This document shows positions 42,662 through 51,322 of a DNA stretch of 64,000 nt, piece after piece. This DNA is from CAZSHX01 sp964606895. Lineage in GTDB: Bacteria > Bacteroidota > Ignavibacteria > Kapaibacteriales > UBA2268. Location of the stretch: assembly GCA_964606895.1 (NCBI GenBank), contig CAZSHX010000001.1, forward strand, positions 1 through 64,000. The letters are read 5' to 3'. The position numbers were made by a program, and so were the translations under genes. Under the pieces are notes generated by a model. It saw only the letters and a program-made list of their open reading frames with translations, was not told where the DNA came from and made no database searches. How positions within the stretch are numbered: position 1 is the first letter of the stretch; each line of letters starts with the position of its first letter.

Positions 42662-43189
42662 TTGGACTTAATAACCTTTCGTTATACTTCGAATGACAGT
42701 ATAATTGTAATATTAACTTCGATTAATAAATCATATAGGTTTGTAATATATAATGTTTTTACAGGTCAATTCATTAACTCTTGGTATTTGCAATTACCAT
42801 TACGTGAATATACTTCTCATTTTGAACTTTCTCCTGATGATTCAAAACTGTTAGTGTTGGGAGATGACAGGGCAATATACATGTATGGTTTGACACTTCA
42901 ACCATTGACAAAAAAAGATGATACACCCCCTCAATCAATTTTACAGATCAATCCCAATCCGGCTTTAGGAAATATTGATATTGCTATCACTTTAGATCAA
43001 AGTGAAAAAATGAGAATATCACTCTATGATTCAAATGGGAATTTTGTGAAAGAAATTTCCAATGGAATTTTGATTGAAGGAATAAATCAAGTATCCTTCA
43101 ACACTAAGAATCTCTCTAACGGGATATACTTCATTAGGGTAACCGGTAGCAGTATTAATCATTCATCAAAATTAATAATCTTAAAATAA
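42662..43189 (+). pseudogene. C-terminal part of the same WD40-like T9SS protein
   Basis: It is in the same frame as 41885-42643 (both coordinates leave remainder 2 on division by 3). Residues ~1-80 continue the propeller (FELSPDDSKLLVLGDDRAIYMY). The last ~75 form a type A sorting domain (ILQINPNPALGNIDIAI; SLYDSNGNFVKEI; NLSNGIYFIRVTG). Only a TTG is available as start and no ribosome site is visible, so independent translation is unlikely. Confidence 0.7.
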
Positions 43190-43207
43190 ACGAAAAGATG
43201 ATGTCTA

Positions 43208-43244
43208 AACTGGGATTTCAGGGATTTTTGGGATTAAGAGGATT
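43208..43244 (+). repeat. Repeat family R2, second copy
   Basis: AACTGGGATTTCAGGGATTT followed by TTGGGATTAAGAGGATT matches the minus strand of 1677-1713. It lies in the 200-bp gap between two T9SS genes. Confidence 0.6.
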
Positions 43245-43389
43245 GAAGAAAAGAAATTCTAATCAAATGTCCTACATCTGGAATTCAATGGTCTTAAAGC
43301 CGGAAAAAAATATTTCTTGTTTGTATTTCAATTTATTCTTTAGTATTTTTACAATTGACTTGTGTCTCAATTATTTCAAAGGCGATTAG

Positions 43390-44850
43390 ATGAATGCTAT
43401 CTACAGATTATTATTACTTTGTTTTTTTATTTCATTAACAATTGGTACCATTTCTGCTCAATATCAATTTGGTCCGACCGGAGTGGTTTACTATCCAAAA
43501 ATCAATTCATATTTGGTTACGACATCAACAGGATACATAACAAATTCATCCTGTGCTTCAGGTGCTACTTTTAAATTGATTTTCGTTGTAAAGCCTGATG
43601 GGAAAAAATCGGATTATTTCGGAGAGCAGATGGATACTCGTGGCATTGTTATCGTAAACGATACTGTTTTCTGTACAGAAGGATGTGAATTGAAAGTAAT
43701 TGCAGATTCGAAATATACTACTTTTGCAGATAATCCTTACACAAATCAAATGAATAAGGTTCAGTTAAATGGAATTTGCTATGATGGTAACAGGAATTTA
43801 TATATTTCATCCGACAAAGAAATTTTTCGGTTAAATCTGGATACAAAGCAATACAAGATATTTAATTTCGGCGATTCGCTCAATAACCCAAGCGGTATTT
43901 TGTGGGATAACATACGCCAAAAATTAATAATTGTCTCCCGAATTGCCAACGCTTCCATTCAGGCACTGAATCCGGAGGACAGCACTTTGGTAACAGTAAA
44001 GCAAACCAAGATCCCCTTAATGTATGGCATAGCACAGGACGGCAAAGGAAATTTCTATATCTCAAGCTGGGGTGACGGCAAGGTTGGAGGCGGCAAAATA
44101 TATAAAATTGATAAAGACTTTAAGGGTGCTCCTTTAGAAGTTGCTTCAAATCTCAGCGGACCCGGGTTTATTTATTATAATACTTTGAATGATACAATTG
44201 CAGTGCCTAATAAGTTAAATAAAACTTTAACTTTTGTAACTGCCGGACCGCCCGTTCCTGTTGTTATAAATCTCGGTGCTGATAACAAACCCGTAAGTTC
44301 AACCCCAACTTTTCGCTGGAGAAAAACAAATGCAGACGGTTATCAGCTTCAAGTTGCTCAGCTTACACAAATTGCACAAAAAGATGATGACCCTGAAATG
44401 CTTGGGGACGATTTCACCAATCCTGTAATTGACCAACAGAGTATAAAAGACACGTTCTATCTCTCGCCAATAACACTAGACCAAGGAAAGAAATATGTGT
44501 GGAGAGTGCGGTCGCAAATTGGTACCGATTACAGTTCATGGTCTAAAATACTGAGTTTTACTCCGGGTGAAGTAAACGATGTATTAACACTTGATATATT
44601 GGATGTAGTAACGGTTTTTCCAAATCCTGCCAACGAAAAGATTAGCATCAGATGCAATTACATTTTTGGCATAGATATTTCAATCGAGATATTCAATATC
44701 TATGGGCAGGTTGTAATTTCTTTAAAAACAATAAATCTAAGAATGGAAGTTCCTGAAATATCAGTAAGTAATCTTCCCGAGGGCATTTATTTTGTTAATA
44801 CATCCGTCAATGGAAAGGTTTACAGAAACAAGATTAATATAATCAGATAA
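43390..44850 (+). CDS. Exported beta-propeller protein with fibronectin-like and T9SS sorting domains
   Basis: The product is 486 aa with signal peptide residues 1-23 (LLLLCFFISLTIGTISA). Residues ~25-295 are a six-bladed SMP-30/NHL-like propeller (GICYDGNRNLYISSDKEIFRL; NPSGILWDNIRQKLIIVSR; YGIAQDGKGNFYISSW). Residues ~300-395 are a fibronectin type III-like module (FRWRKTNADGYQLQV; KKYVWRVRSQIG). From ~405 there is a type A sorting domain (VTVFPNPANEKISI; IFNIYGQVV; LPEGIYFVNTSV). It is an extracellular or surface protein. GTG of the DUF202 gene follows 10 bp later. Confidence 0.85.
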   Translation: MNAIYRLLLLCFFISLTIGTISAQYQFGPTGVVYYPKINSYLVTTSTGYITNSSCASGATFKLIFVVKPDGKKSDYFGEQMDTRGIVIVNDTVFCTEGCELKVIADSKYTTFADNPYTNQMNKVQLNGICYDGNRNLYISSDKEIFRLNLDTKQYKIFNFGDSLNNPSGILWDNIRQKLIIVSRIANASIQALNPEDSTLVTVKQTKIPLMYGIAQDGKGNFYISSWGDGKVGGGKIYKIDKDFKGAPLEVASNLSGPGFIYYNTLNDTIAVPNKLNKTLTFVTAGPPVPVVINLGADNKPVSSTPTFRWRKTNADGYQLQVAQLTQIAQKDDDPEMLGDDFTNPVIDQQSIKDTFYLSPITLDQGKKYVWRVRSQIGTDYSSWSKILSFTPGEVNDVLTLDILDVVTVFPNPANEKISIRCNYIFGIDISIEIFNIYGQVVISLKTINLRMEVPEISVSNLPEGIYFVNTSVNGKVYRNKINIIR

Positions 44851-44860
44851 GGATAAATTA

Positions 44861-45172
44861 GTGCTTTACAGAGATTTGTACAAAAAATTCATTTCCAAAA
44901 AGATTTCACTGACTGACCAGCTTGCCGTTTCTCGTTCCCTGCTGGCAAACGAAAGAACATTTCTATCATACCAGAGGTCTGCTCTGAATTTTGCAATAGC
45001 AGGATTGACTTTGATAAAATTTTTCGATTGGATATGGATAGTAATTATCGGGTGGAGTTTTCTGCCATTGTCCCTTGTCTTAATTTTTATCGGTGTGCTA
45101 CGTTACCGCAGAATGCACGCTTTGATATTAAATCTTGAGGTGCAGGATTCGGAAAAACAAAAAGCCTTATGA
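44861..45172 (+). CDS. DUF202 small membrane protein
   Basis: This 103-aa protein starts at GTG with AAGG before it. The DUF202 signature is SRSLLANERTFLSYQRSALNFAIAGLTL, followed by two membrane helices (~43-62 and 66-80). The family often sits beside exported or redox proteins and its role is unknown. It is probably part of the operon starting at 43390. Confidence 0.88.
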   Translation: MLYRDLYKKFISKKISLTDQLAVSRSLLANERTFLSYQRSALNFAIAGLTLIKFFDWIWIVIIGWSFLPLSLVLIFIGVLRYRRMHALILNLEVQDSEKQKAL

Positions 45173-45231
45173 AATTAGATATAAGATAACTATTTTTGTT
45201 AGTTAATATTTTTGACATATTGGAGAATAAA

Positions 45232-45984
45232 ATGAGAATACTGTCTATTTCGATTTTGATGTTTGTTTTTACGCTTTTCACACAGCAGTTTTCTGCTTCT
45301 AATCTTGTTTTTGCTCAGCAGGAAGAGATGATGGAAGAAGGCACTCAGAAAAAGAAAGAAGAACCTAAAAAAGAAGTTAAAAAAGAGGAACAGAAATCTG
45401 AACAGAAGACCGAGCAAAAAGCAGAAAAAAAAGCTGTAGAATCTAAATCAGAAGAAATTCTTGAACCTGAAACAAAAAGCGGAAGCGGAAGTAACGTTGA
45501 TGAAGATGGCGGAAATTTGGAATTACCTTTGTATCTTCGCTTTTACAAAGAAAAATATGAATACCGCTTTGCCAAACCTTTTGAAATTGTTTGGAATGCA
45601 GTAAAAAAATCTCTCGAAGATATCGGTTGTATGATTGCTTTGGAGAATTACAAAGCTACGGACGAAGGTCTTTACAAGGGCAACATTAAATCCGATTTCT
45701 GCGTTTTTTCTGCAGGCAAGGATACAACCTTTAAAACTTTAAACAAATACAGCTACGATCTGCCTGTTATTCGAGGCGGAATCTGGCTGAACGGAAGAAT
45801 GCAATATACTGTCGTTGTAAAAGAAGAAAGCAACGGACAGGTTTATATGCTGATTAAAGGCGAGTTGAGCGGGTTTGAAGATTTTGTTACCCACGAAGTT
45901 CATTTCTGGAAATCAAACGGCATTTTTGAAACAAGATTATCGAAGCTTATCGAAAGGAACTTCGACGCTGTTATGAAAAAATGA
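45232..45984 (+). CDS. Exported protein with a Lys/Glu-rich linker
   Basis: The ATG at 45232 has GGAG before it. The 250-aa product has a signal peptide MRILSISILMFVFTLFTQQF...VFAQ. Residues ~30-85 are a highly charged Lys/Glu/Gln linker (KKEEPKKEVKKEEQKSEQK), likely helical. Residues ~100-250 are a compact domain (YLRFYKEKYEYRFAKPFEIVWNAVKKSLEDIGCMIALENY; LNGRMQYTVVVKEE), which resembles a BamC- or SRPBCC-like fold only loosely. The stop overlaps the next gene by 4 bp. Confidence 0.7.
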   Translation: MRILSISILMFVFTLFTQQFSASNLVFAQQEEMMEEGTQKKKEEPKKEVKKEEQKSEQKTEQKAEKKAVESKSEEILEPETKSGSGSNVDEDGGNLELPLYLRFYKEKYEYRFAKPFEIVWNAVKKSLEDIGCMIALENYKATDEGLYKGNIKSDFCVFSAGKDTTFKTLNKYSYDLPVIRGGIWLNGRMQYTVVVKEESNGQVYMLIKGELSGFEDFVTHEVHFWKSNGIFETRLSKLIERNFDAVMKK

Positions 45985-46589
45985 AACAAAATTTGAATAG
46001 TGAAACTAAACGGCTTTTTGAAAGTAATTTCATGGAGGCAATGTCCAAGATTCATTGGACGGTGCCTCCAATTATTTTTATACCTCTAATCATATTTTTC
46101 CTTTACAGGTCACTTTTCATTTTAAACATAAACCCCGGAGAATGTTTTTTGCTTTTTGCCGGAGGCATTCTTTTCTGGTCCTTTCTGGAATATCTTATCC
46201 ACAGATTTGCTTTCCATTTTGAAGCAAAATCCGATTATGGCAAACGATTGGTATTCATCTTCCACGGCATTCACCATGACCATCCCAACGACCCATTGAG
46301 GCTTGTTATGCCGCCATCAGTCAGTTTGCCGCTTGGCACAGCTTTCTATCTGATTTTTCATTTTGTTTTCGGCAGTGTATATGCTGAACCGCTTTTCGCA
46401 GGTCTTCTGTCGGGCTATCTTGCTTACGACATGACTCACTTTGCTGTCCATCATTTCATGCTGAAAAACAAAACGATGATGAAAATCAAAACCCACCACA
46501 TGAAGCATCATTACAAAGATTCAACTAAAGGATTCGGCGTTAGTTCACCTCTTTGGGATAAAATATTCCAAACGGAGTACGGGGATTAA
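45981..46589 (+). CDS. Fatty acid hydroxylase / sterol desaturase superfamily protein
   Basis: This 202-aa integral membrane di-iron enzyme has helices at ~27-45 and 51-68 plus two later. Its His boxes are EYLIHRFAFHF, FHGIHHDHP, HFAVHHFM and THHMKHHYKD, which complete the ligand set of FA2H-type enzymes. It likely hydroxylates or desaturates a lipid acyl chain. It overlaps the upstream exported-protein gene by 4 bp (ATGA), so they are co-translated. Confidence 0.9.
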   Translation: MKQNLNSETKRLFESNFMEAMSKIHWTVPPIIFIPLIIFFLYRSLFILNINPGECFLLFAGGILFWSFLEYLIHRFAFHFEAKSDYGKRLVFIFHGIHHDHPNDPLRLVMPPSVSLPLGTAFYLIFHFVFGSVYAEPLFAGLLSGYLAYDMTHFAVHHFMLKNKTMMKIKTHHMKHHYKDSTKGFGVSSPLWDKIFQTEYGD

Positions 46590-46664
46590 TTCTTTCTCCG
46601 CAGATTATTGAATTTTTTAAGAGTCTTTGATAAAGTAACATTTTTCTTTTTTTAATGCCCCATT

Positions 46665-46708
46665 CTGTAGCGTGGGGTTGATGAATACTTTTCATCCCCA
46701 TGCTTTAG
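46665..46708. repeat. Imperfect 13-bp inverted repeat
   Basis: CTGTAGCGTGGGG (46665-46677) and CCCCATGCTTTAG (46696-46708) pair with three mismatches. The region 46590-46815 has no gene. The sequence resembles short palindromic intergenic repeats found in related environmental genomes (from memory, not checked). Confidence 0.4.
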
Positions 46709-46815
46709 CACAACAAATAACTGTAGAAATTATTGCTTATACGAACAATATAAAGAATTTTTTTTTATATCAACCGGCACCTATTGTCCAAATAAAATCG
46801 CATTTATTATTAATT

Positions 46816-47105
46816 CTATATCTTTACAAACTTCCCAACTTTCTCCCCTATCCTAACAAAATACACTCCCAACGGCAAAGCAGAAACGTCAATTCTTAAT
46901 TGGGAGTTGGGAATTGAAAATTGTGAATTATTCGAACCAGAAATTTTCATTATTTCTTTACCAAAGACATTGAAGATGCGGATCATATTAGTAGAACCTT
47001 CCGAAGGTTCCAAACCTTCGGAAGGTTTTGTTATTTCAATAAAATTAGAAGTTGGATAAAGTGTTATAAGAATTGGCAGGAGTTTATTTCTCTGCCAATT
47101 GAATA
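46816..47105 (-). pseudogene. T9SS sorting-domain remnant with a palindromic in-frame insertion
   Basis: The open frame reads ITLYPTSNFIEI, MIRIFNVFGKEIM, then LPLGVYFVRIGEKVGKFVKI, a complete sorting-domain pattern without any cargo. It lies in a different frame from the Cys-rich gene 47111-47812 and directly downstream of it. Between ITK and TNMI an extra KPSEGLEPSEGS-type stretch is encoded by two mutually inverted 15-bp copies (46995-47009 and 47013-47027). The upstream stop at ~47106 has no start after it. Confidence 0.6.
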
Positions 47106-47110
47106 TTTAA

Positions 47111-47812
47111 TTATTCATCACAAGCAGCATCATTACATGGGGTAGGAAGACCGGTAACACAGTCAATATTTTGGGAATTCCCACTACAGTTTGTTTCACT
47201 GTATGTTTGAACTTGATTTATAGTAGCATACCAGAATAAACCGACGTTGTCATAGCCTATGGTACAACTGTATTGTTTTTTACAGCACTTTGAACTACAG
47301 ACAATATCTTTATAGATATAATATACTTTGTGTAGCACTCCATTTTTCCATTGGTCGTATATGTATTGAGAAAGAGCAGGATTAGAACAGCAAACGATCT
47401 GAGTAGCAACATCGAGGTCATAAGCAAATCTTGTTGTAGTACTGCATTGCTTTTGATAATAATAGTTAACTGTAAATTGTAATCCTTCAATATGATCACA
47501 ATTGTCAACAACCATTTTTTTTACGAGATTTTCAAGAATAGCCTTTTTCCAACCGGATTCTTTTGTTGTTGATGCATTTGTAATATTTAGCGAAGACCAA
47601 TCAACCTTTATATTTGTACTGCCCTGTCCAGTATTTTGATGTGTATAGTTGACACTGGCATTTGCGTTGTAATATGGCAGGTCATAAGTATAAGAACTTG
47701 AGGTCCAGTTTTCTGAACCAGTAGGACAATTTTGTGAACGAACTAACTGGTTGCTGATAAACAAACTAAGAATCAGCAAAAGAGAAAAAGATTTTATTTT
47801 GAACATTTTCAT
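47111..47812 (-). CDS. Cys-rich exported protein, paralogue 1
   Basis: This 233-aa protein has AAAGG before the ATG. The signal peptide is FSLLLILSLFISNQLVRS. The mature part shares with the protein at 49355-50047: an early CP..(S/T)..W, VDWSSLN, and a double-Cys block CSSKCCKKQY. It has about 14 Cys, so several disulfides are likely. No sorting domain of its own is present; a detached one lies just downstream. It is the third gene of a minus-strand operon starting at 50047. Function unknown; secretion is inferred. Confidence 0.75.
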   Translation of the reverse strand: MKMFKIKSFSLLLILSLFISNQLVRSQNCPTGSENWTSSSYTYDLPYYNANASVNYTHQNTGQGSTNIKVDWSSLNITNASTTKESGWKKAILENLVKKMVVDNCDHIEGLQFTVNYYYQKQCSTTTRFAYDLDVATQIVCCSNPALSQYIYDQWKNGVLHKVYYIYKDIVCSSKCCKKQYSCTIGYDNVGLFWYATINQVQTYSETNCSGNSQNIDCVTGLPTPCNDAACDE

Positions 47813-47825
47813 GATTTTTTCCTTT

Positions 47826-49358
47826 TTAATTTTTAATAAATCCTAAAACCTTTTGATTTTGCTTGTTTCTCAAGCATAACAAGTACATTCCGGCATTCAA
47901 ACGACTTACGTCAATATTGAATTGAGCCGACTCAACCGAACCGATCAGCAAGCTTTCACCTAATTGATTATAGATAATGTACTCATCATATTGAATCTGA
48001 TTGTTTACTCTTAGAGAATTATGTGCAGGATTCGGATATACGATTTCACTCATTTCGTTTTGATTTTCGTCGTCAACGCCTAATAATGCAAGACTTTCAG
48101 GGAATACAATTATTCCGCTTTGAGTGATGACCCATATTTCATTGTTAAAGGTCAATAAATCCATAATATCAGGGAGATAATTTCCAAACTGTGCATTGGT
48201 ATCATCAAAACGACATCTAATTTTAAACTCTTCCATTGTGCCGTACTGATTTGCTTTTATAATGGTTGAATTATCGCCAATTTCCTTTAAACTAAGTGAT
48301 TTAAGTACATTATCTTCGCCCATAGTGTAAATGCTCTTTTGACCGAATACTAAATAGTTATACCTATTCAATTTTATGAATTTATATACCCGCTCCGCAT
48401 AAGTTGGTCGCAGACTATCTCGTTTAACCGTCAAACCATTATTTTCATCGAATATTTCCCATTCATTTCCATTCTTGAAGGATAATAATCCGGAACAGCA
48501 TGCACCTGACATCCATTTTCCGTTACTCTCCTGAAACCACCATGAAAAGATATTTAACGAAAACCAAATTTTGTTCCCGTCTTCAAAAATCGAAGTGATA
48601 TCTTTAGGTGCACGGTCGAATTGTTCACCTGAAAGTGACGGAATCTTAAGTCTGTTGTAAGTTCCGTCCTGATTATAAAAAATTAGATTATGGTTTTCCT
48701 TATCATCATCAATATCTTTCTCATTCCAAAATCTGTGCAGTACAATTCTGCCGTCGCTCAAAGCCGCTATGGAATTTGGCATAACCCCGGTCATAGATAC
48801 TATAGTAAAACTGGAAGATGAGTTAGTTGAAACAATTTTTTCAAAAGTTTTTCCATCGAATTTCAGAAGTTCCGAATAGCCCTGATAGCCTTCATCGGTT
48901 CTTTTTTGGTCGAATATGGATGTTGTTATCCACAGGTTATTATAGATATCCACGCAAAACATGTTGTAGTGCCTCAATTGCTTTAGTGAATCGTCAATGA
49001 AAAAAGCTGACCATTTGCCGTTTTTGTAAGCATACATCATATCACTTCCCACCCAGATTGTTCCGGTTGAATCGTAGTGAACCTGTGACATAAGAGTAGT
49101 TAATACTTCTTTGTTTGTATCATTCAAAATCATAGCAGGTGGCAGACTATCCCATCTCCCATTTTCAAATATTCGCAAAGCACTTGGACGAAAAAAACCT
49201 GAATATGAATTTTTACCACCTAATACAACGAGTTTGTTATTAAGTTTCGAAGCCGAATAAAGGTTGTTGATACCCAAGTCGTAATCAGTTAATTTGAAAT
49301 TTGCTGAAAAAACTTGTGAAGTCATTAATATGACAAATAAAAATATTATCTTTTTCAT
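47826..49358 (-). CDS. Exported beta-propeller protein with T9SS sorting domain
   Basis: The ATG at 49358 overlaps the stop of the upstream gene by 4 bp, with AGGA seven bases before it; the frame's upstream TTG is not needed. The 510-aa product has a signal peptide MKKIIFLFVILMTSQVFSA. Two-component-regulator-like propeller blades follow (YDSTGTIWVGSDMMYAYKNG; VDIYNNLWITTSIFD; FNNEIWVITQSGI). The C-terminus is a type A sorting domain: EIVYPNPAHNSLRV, IIYNQLGESLLIG, LNAGMYLLCLRNK. It is flanked by the two Cys-rich paralogues. Confidence 0.85.
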   Translation of the reverse strand: MKKIIFLFVILMTSQVFSANFKLTDYDLGINNLYSASKLNNKLVVLGGKNSYSGFFRPSALRIFENGRWDSLPPAMILNDTNKEVLTTLMSQVHYDSTGTIWVGSDMMYAYKNGKWSAFFIDDSLKQLRHYNMFCVDIYNNLWITTSIFDQKRTDEGYQGYSELLKFDGKTFEKIVSTNSSSSFTIVSMTGVMPNSIAALSDGRIVLHRFWNEKDIDDDKENHNLIFYNQDGTYNRLKIPSLSGEQFDRAPKDITSIFEDGNKIWFSLNIFSWWFQESNGKWMSGACCSGLLSFKNGNEWEIFDENNGLTVKRDSLRPTYAERVYKFIKLNRYNYLVFGQKSIYTMGEDNVLKSLSLKEIGDNSTIIKANQYGTMEEFKIRCRFDDTNAQFGNYLPDIMDLLTFNNEIWVITQSGIIVFPESLALLGVDDENQNEMSEIVYPNPAHNSLRVNNQIQYDEYIIYNQLGESLLIGSVESAQFNIDVSRLNAGMYLLCLRNKQNQKVLGFIKN

Positions 49359-50047
49359 GGCAGTTCCTGAATTAATGGACAAGGTGCACTACATTCCTTC
49401 ACATTTCCGAAATAGCAATCTGTTACCGAAGATGAAGGACAACCGGTATAAGTCGTTTGTTGCGGTGTACCGATTATTTTAGGTGTAAATTGTTCTCCAC
49501 CGGCACATTCTACTGTATATGTAGTTTTACAGCATTTGAATCCGCAGTCTTGACTGTTAAGAATAACCCAAAGCCAAATTCCCGTTTGATTATCTAAAAT
49601 TGCCTGCGGGTCGGGTCCGGGCCATAAATTATCTTTACAAAATACTTTTGCAGTCTGATTGGCTTTTAAGTAGCAGGGATTATCGAGTACACATTTTGAT
49701 ATTTCATAGAATGAAACATTAACTGTAGTCGGTGGATTGCAACCGGCTAATATATCTTTGATAATTGCCAAGTACATAAAACCTTTTAATTCGTTATCGG
49801 TTAACCCGTATTTATGCGAATTATTTAGCCTTGTCCAATCCACTTTAACATCATAAGAGCCATCCTGATTTATATGGTAAAATTCATAGACATCTCCCCA
49901 TGTTTCATAATGTGTTATGAATCTATCCCTGTAAAATGTAGTATGTACCTCAGTCCAATCAGTTGTAGGCGGACAGTCTATCTGTGAGTACACGTTGCTC
50001 ACAGCAAACAACAATAAAATAATAAGATAATTCTTTATTGCTTTCAT
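49355..50047 (-). CDS. Cys-rich exported protein, paralogue 2
   Basis: This 230-aa protein has AGGAT before the ATG. The signal peptide is NYLIILLLFAVSNVYSQ. It shares with 47111-47812: CPPTTDW near the N-terminus, DGSYDVKVDWTRLN, and CGFKCCKTTY. It has about 14 Cys. It lacks a sorting domain and ends SAPCPLIQELP. Its stop overlaps the propeller gene start (ATGA), so translation is coupled. It is the first gene of the operon; no close named family is recognised. Confidence 0.75.
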   Translation of the reverse strand: MKAIKNYLIILLLFAVSNVYSQIDCPPTTDWTEVHTTFYRDRFITHYETWGDVYEFYHINQDGSYDVKVDWTRLNNSHKYGLTDNELKGFMYLAIIKDILAGCNPPTTVNVSFYEISKCVLDNPCYLKANQTAKVFCKDNLWPGPDPQAILDNQTGIWLWVILNSQDCGFKCCKTTYTVECAGGEQFTPKIIGTPQQTTYTGCPSSSVTDCYFGNVKECSAPCPLIQELP

Positions 50048-50649
50048 TATATTATCCTGTTAAATTAAACAAAATTTTTTAATTTTGCATTCGATAAACC
50101 GCACTTCAGTGAATTGTGATGTGATTTATCACCTGTTCAGCCGGAGGGCTTGCTTTCCGGCTGGGCTATTTATTATGCCCAATGATGCAGTTATGTTGCA
50201 GTCAGATTGATTTTTCCAAGTCCGACATTCACCAAAGTTTCATAGGCATTTTCTCCTGTTTTTGTTTGAAATTCATTTTCGTATCGTTATTTTAGCGACA
50301 GCATTTTTTCAAATGCAAAATACAAAAAATAATTCATTAAATTCAAAAAAAAAAAATCATCAAATCCAAATAATATTTTTTATCTGTCTGATTTGTGTTG
50401 TTGTTCTTGTAATAGTCTGCTGTTAATGCAGGTTTAATCCTTTATCAATGTTCACACGCTGAAGTATAGGAGTATTACACCAATTGATTTTAGTCAATTC
50501 TTTTATATTCAGAAAATTAATTCAATTTTTTAATATACCAACAGACTCAAGCCTTTATTTTGAAAATCCAAATTTTTTATTTAAAATTATTGAAATATTT
50601 TATTTATCTTGCATTGATAATTTTGTTCCTAAATTTATTTTTAGTTTAA
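50048..50649. other. AT-rich intergenic region with two small hairpins
   Basis: I see no gene. GTGAT-TT-ATCAC (50121-50132) and AGCCGGA...TCCGGCT (50139-50145 / 50156-50162) are adjacent hairpins about 75-115 bp upstream of the minus-strand Cys-rich operon, in its probable leader or promoter region. A 66-base stretch from 50321 is nearly pure A/T. Confidence 0.45.
50618..50625 (+). promoter_or_regulatory. Candidate -7 box upstream of the oxidoreductase gene
   Basis: TAATTTTG is identical to the -7 box of the tRNA promoters and lies 24 bp before the ATG. There is no TTTG 19-21 bases upstream, so the match is partial. Confidence 0.4.
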
Positions 50650-51309
50650 ATGAATATTTTAATACTACATGCACATTATGAAAGCAAATCTTTCTGCTCG
50701 GCTTTGAAGGATTTGGCTGTTGAACATTTTACCGAACAAGGTCATATCGTTAAGGTTAAGGATTTATATGCAATGAATTTCAATCCTGTCCCAAGCCGAA
50801 ATGACTTCAAAACTCCGGCTAACGCTGAATACTTCAGCTACCTGAAAGAAGAAATGAACGCTTTTATGACTAAAGGCTTTTCGGACGAAATCAAACAGGA
50901 AATGGATGATTTGTTGTGGGCAGATATGCTGGTTTTGAATTTTCCGCTTTGGTGGAGTTCTGTTCCAGCAATTCTGAAAGGCTGGTTCGATAAAGTTCTG
51001 GCTCTTGGGTTTGCCTATCATCCCCGAGACAAAAAATACCAAACTGGACCTTTGAAAGGTAAAAAGGCATTCTGCTGTATCTCTGCCGGCGGTTCCGAAG
51101 CTTCATATACTGCCGAAGGTGAAAATGGTGACTTAGCAGGCGTTATCCATCACATAAATCATGGTACATTGAATTATTGCGGGATAAATGTCTATCCTCC
51201 TTTCGTAACGTGGCGGACACATCTTCTACCCGAAGAACCTTTGAAACAGTATCTTTATGACTACAAAAATTATCTGAATAATTTGGACAAATCAGAAATT
51301 CTATATTAA
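50650..51309 (+). CDS. NAD(P)H dehydrogenase (quinone), flavodoxin-2 fold
   Basis: This 219-aa soluble FAD/FMN oxidoreductase of the NQO1/KefF/MdaB group has nucleotide-loop ILILHAHYESKSFCSALKDLA at the N-terminus, NFPLWWSSVPAILKGWFDKVL, and GKKAFCCISAGGSEASY. It probably performs two-electron reduction of quinones. The adjacent MenA/UbiA-like gene 14 bp downstream suggests a quinone connection (inference). Confidence 0.88.
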   Translation: MNILILHAHYESKSFCSALKDLAVEHFTEQGHIVKVKDLYAMNFNPVPSRNDFKTPANAEYFSYLKEEMNAFMTKGFSDEIKQEMDDLLWADMLVLNFPLWWSSVPAILKGWFDKVLALGFAYHPRDKKYQTGPLKGKKAFCCISAGGSEASYTAEGENGDLAGVIHHINHGTLNYCGINVYPPFVTWRTHLLPEEPLKQYLYDYKNYLNNLDKSEILY

Positions 51310-51322
51310 TTAAGGATTCATT

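Noticed and set aside
50484..50681. 65-codon open frame before the oxidoreductase gene
   Set aside because: It has low-complexity Phe/Ile/Asn composition, overlaps the oxidoreductase start and has no ribosome site.
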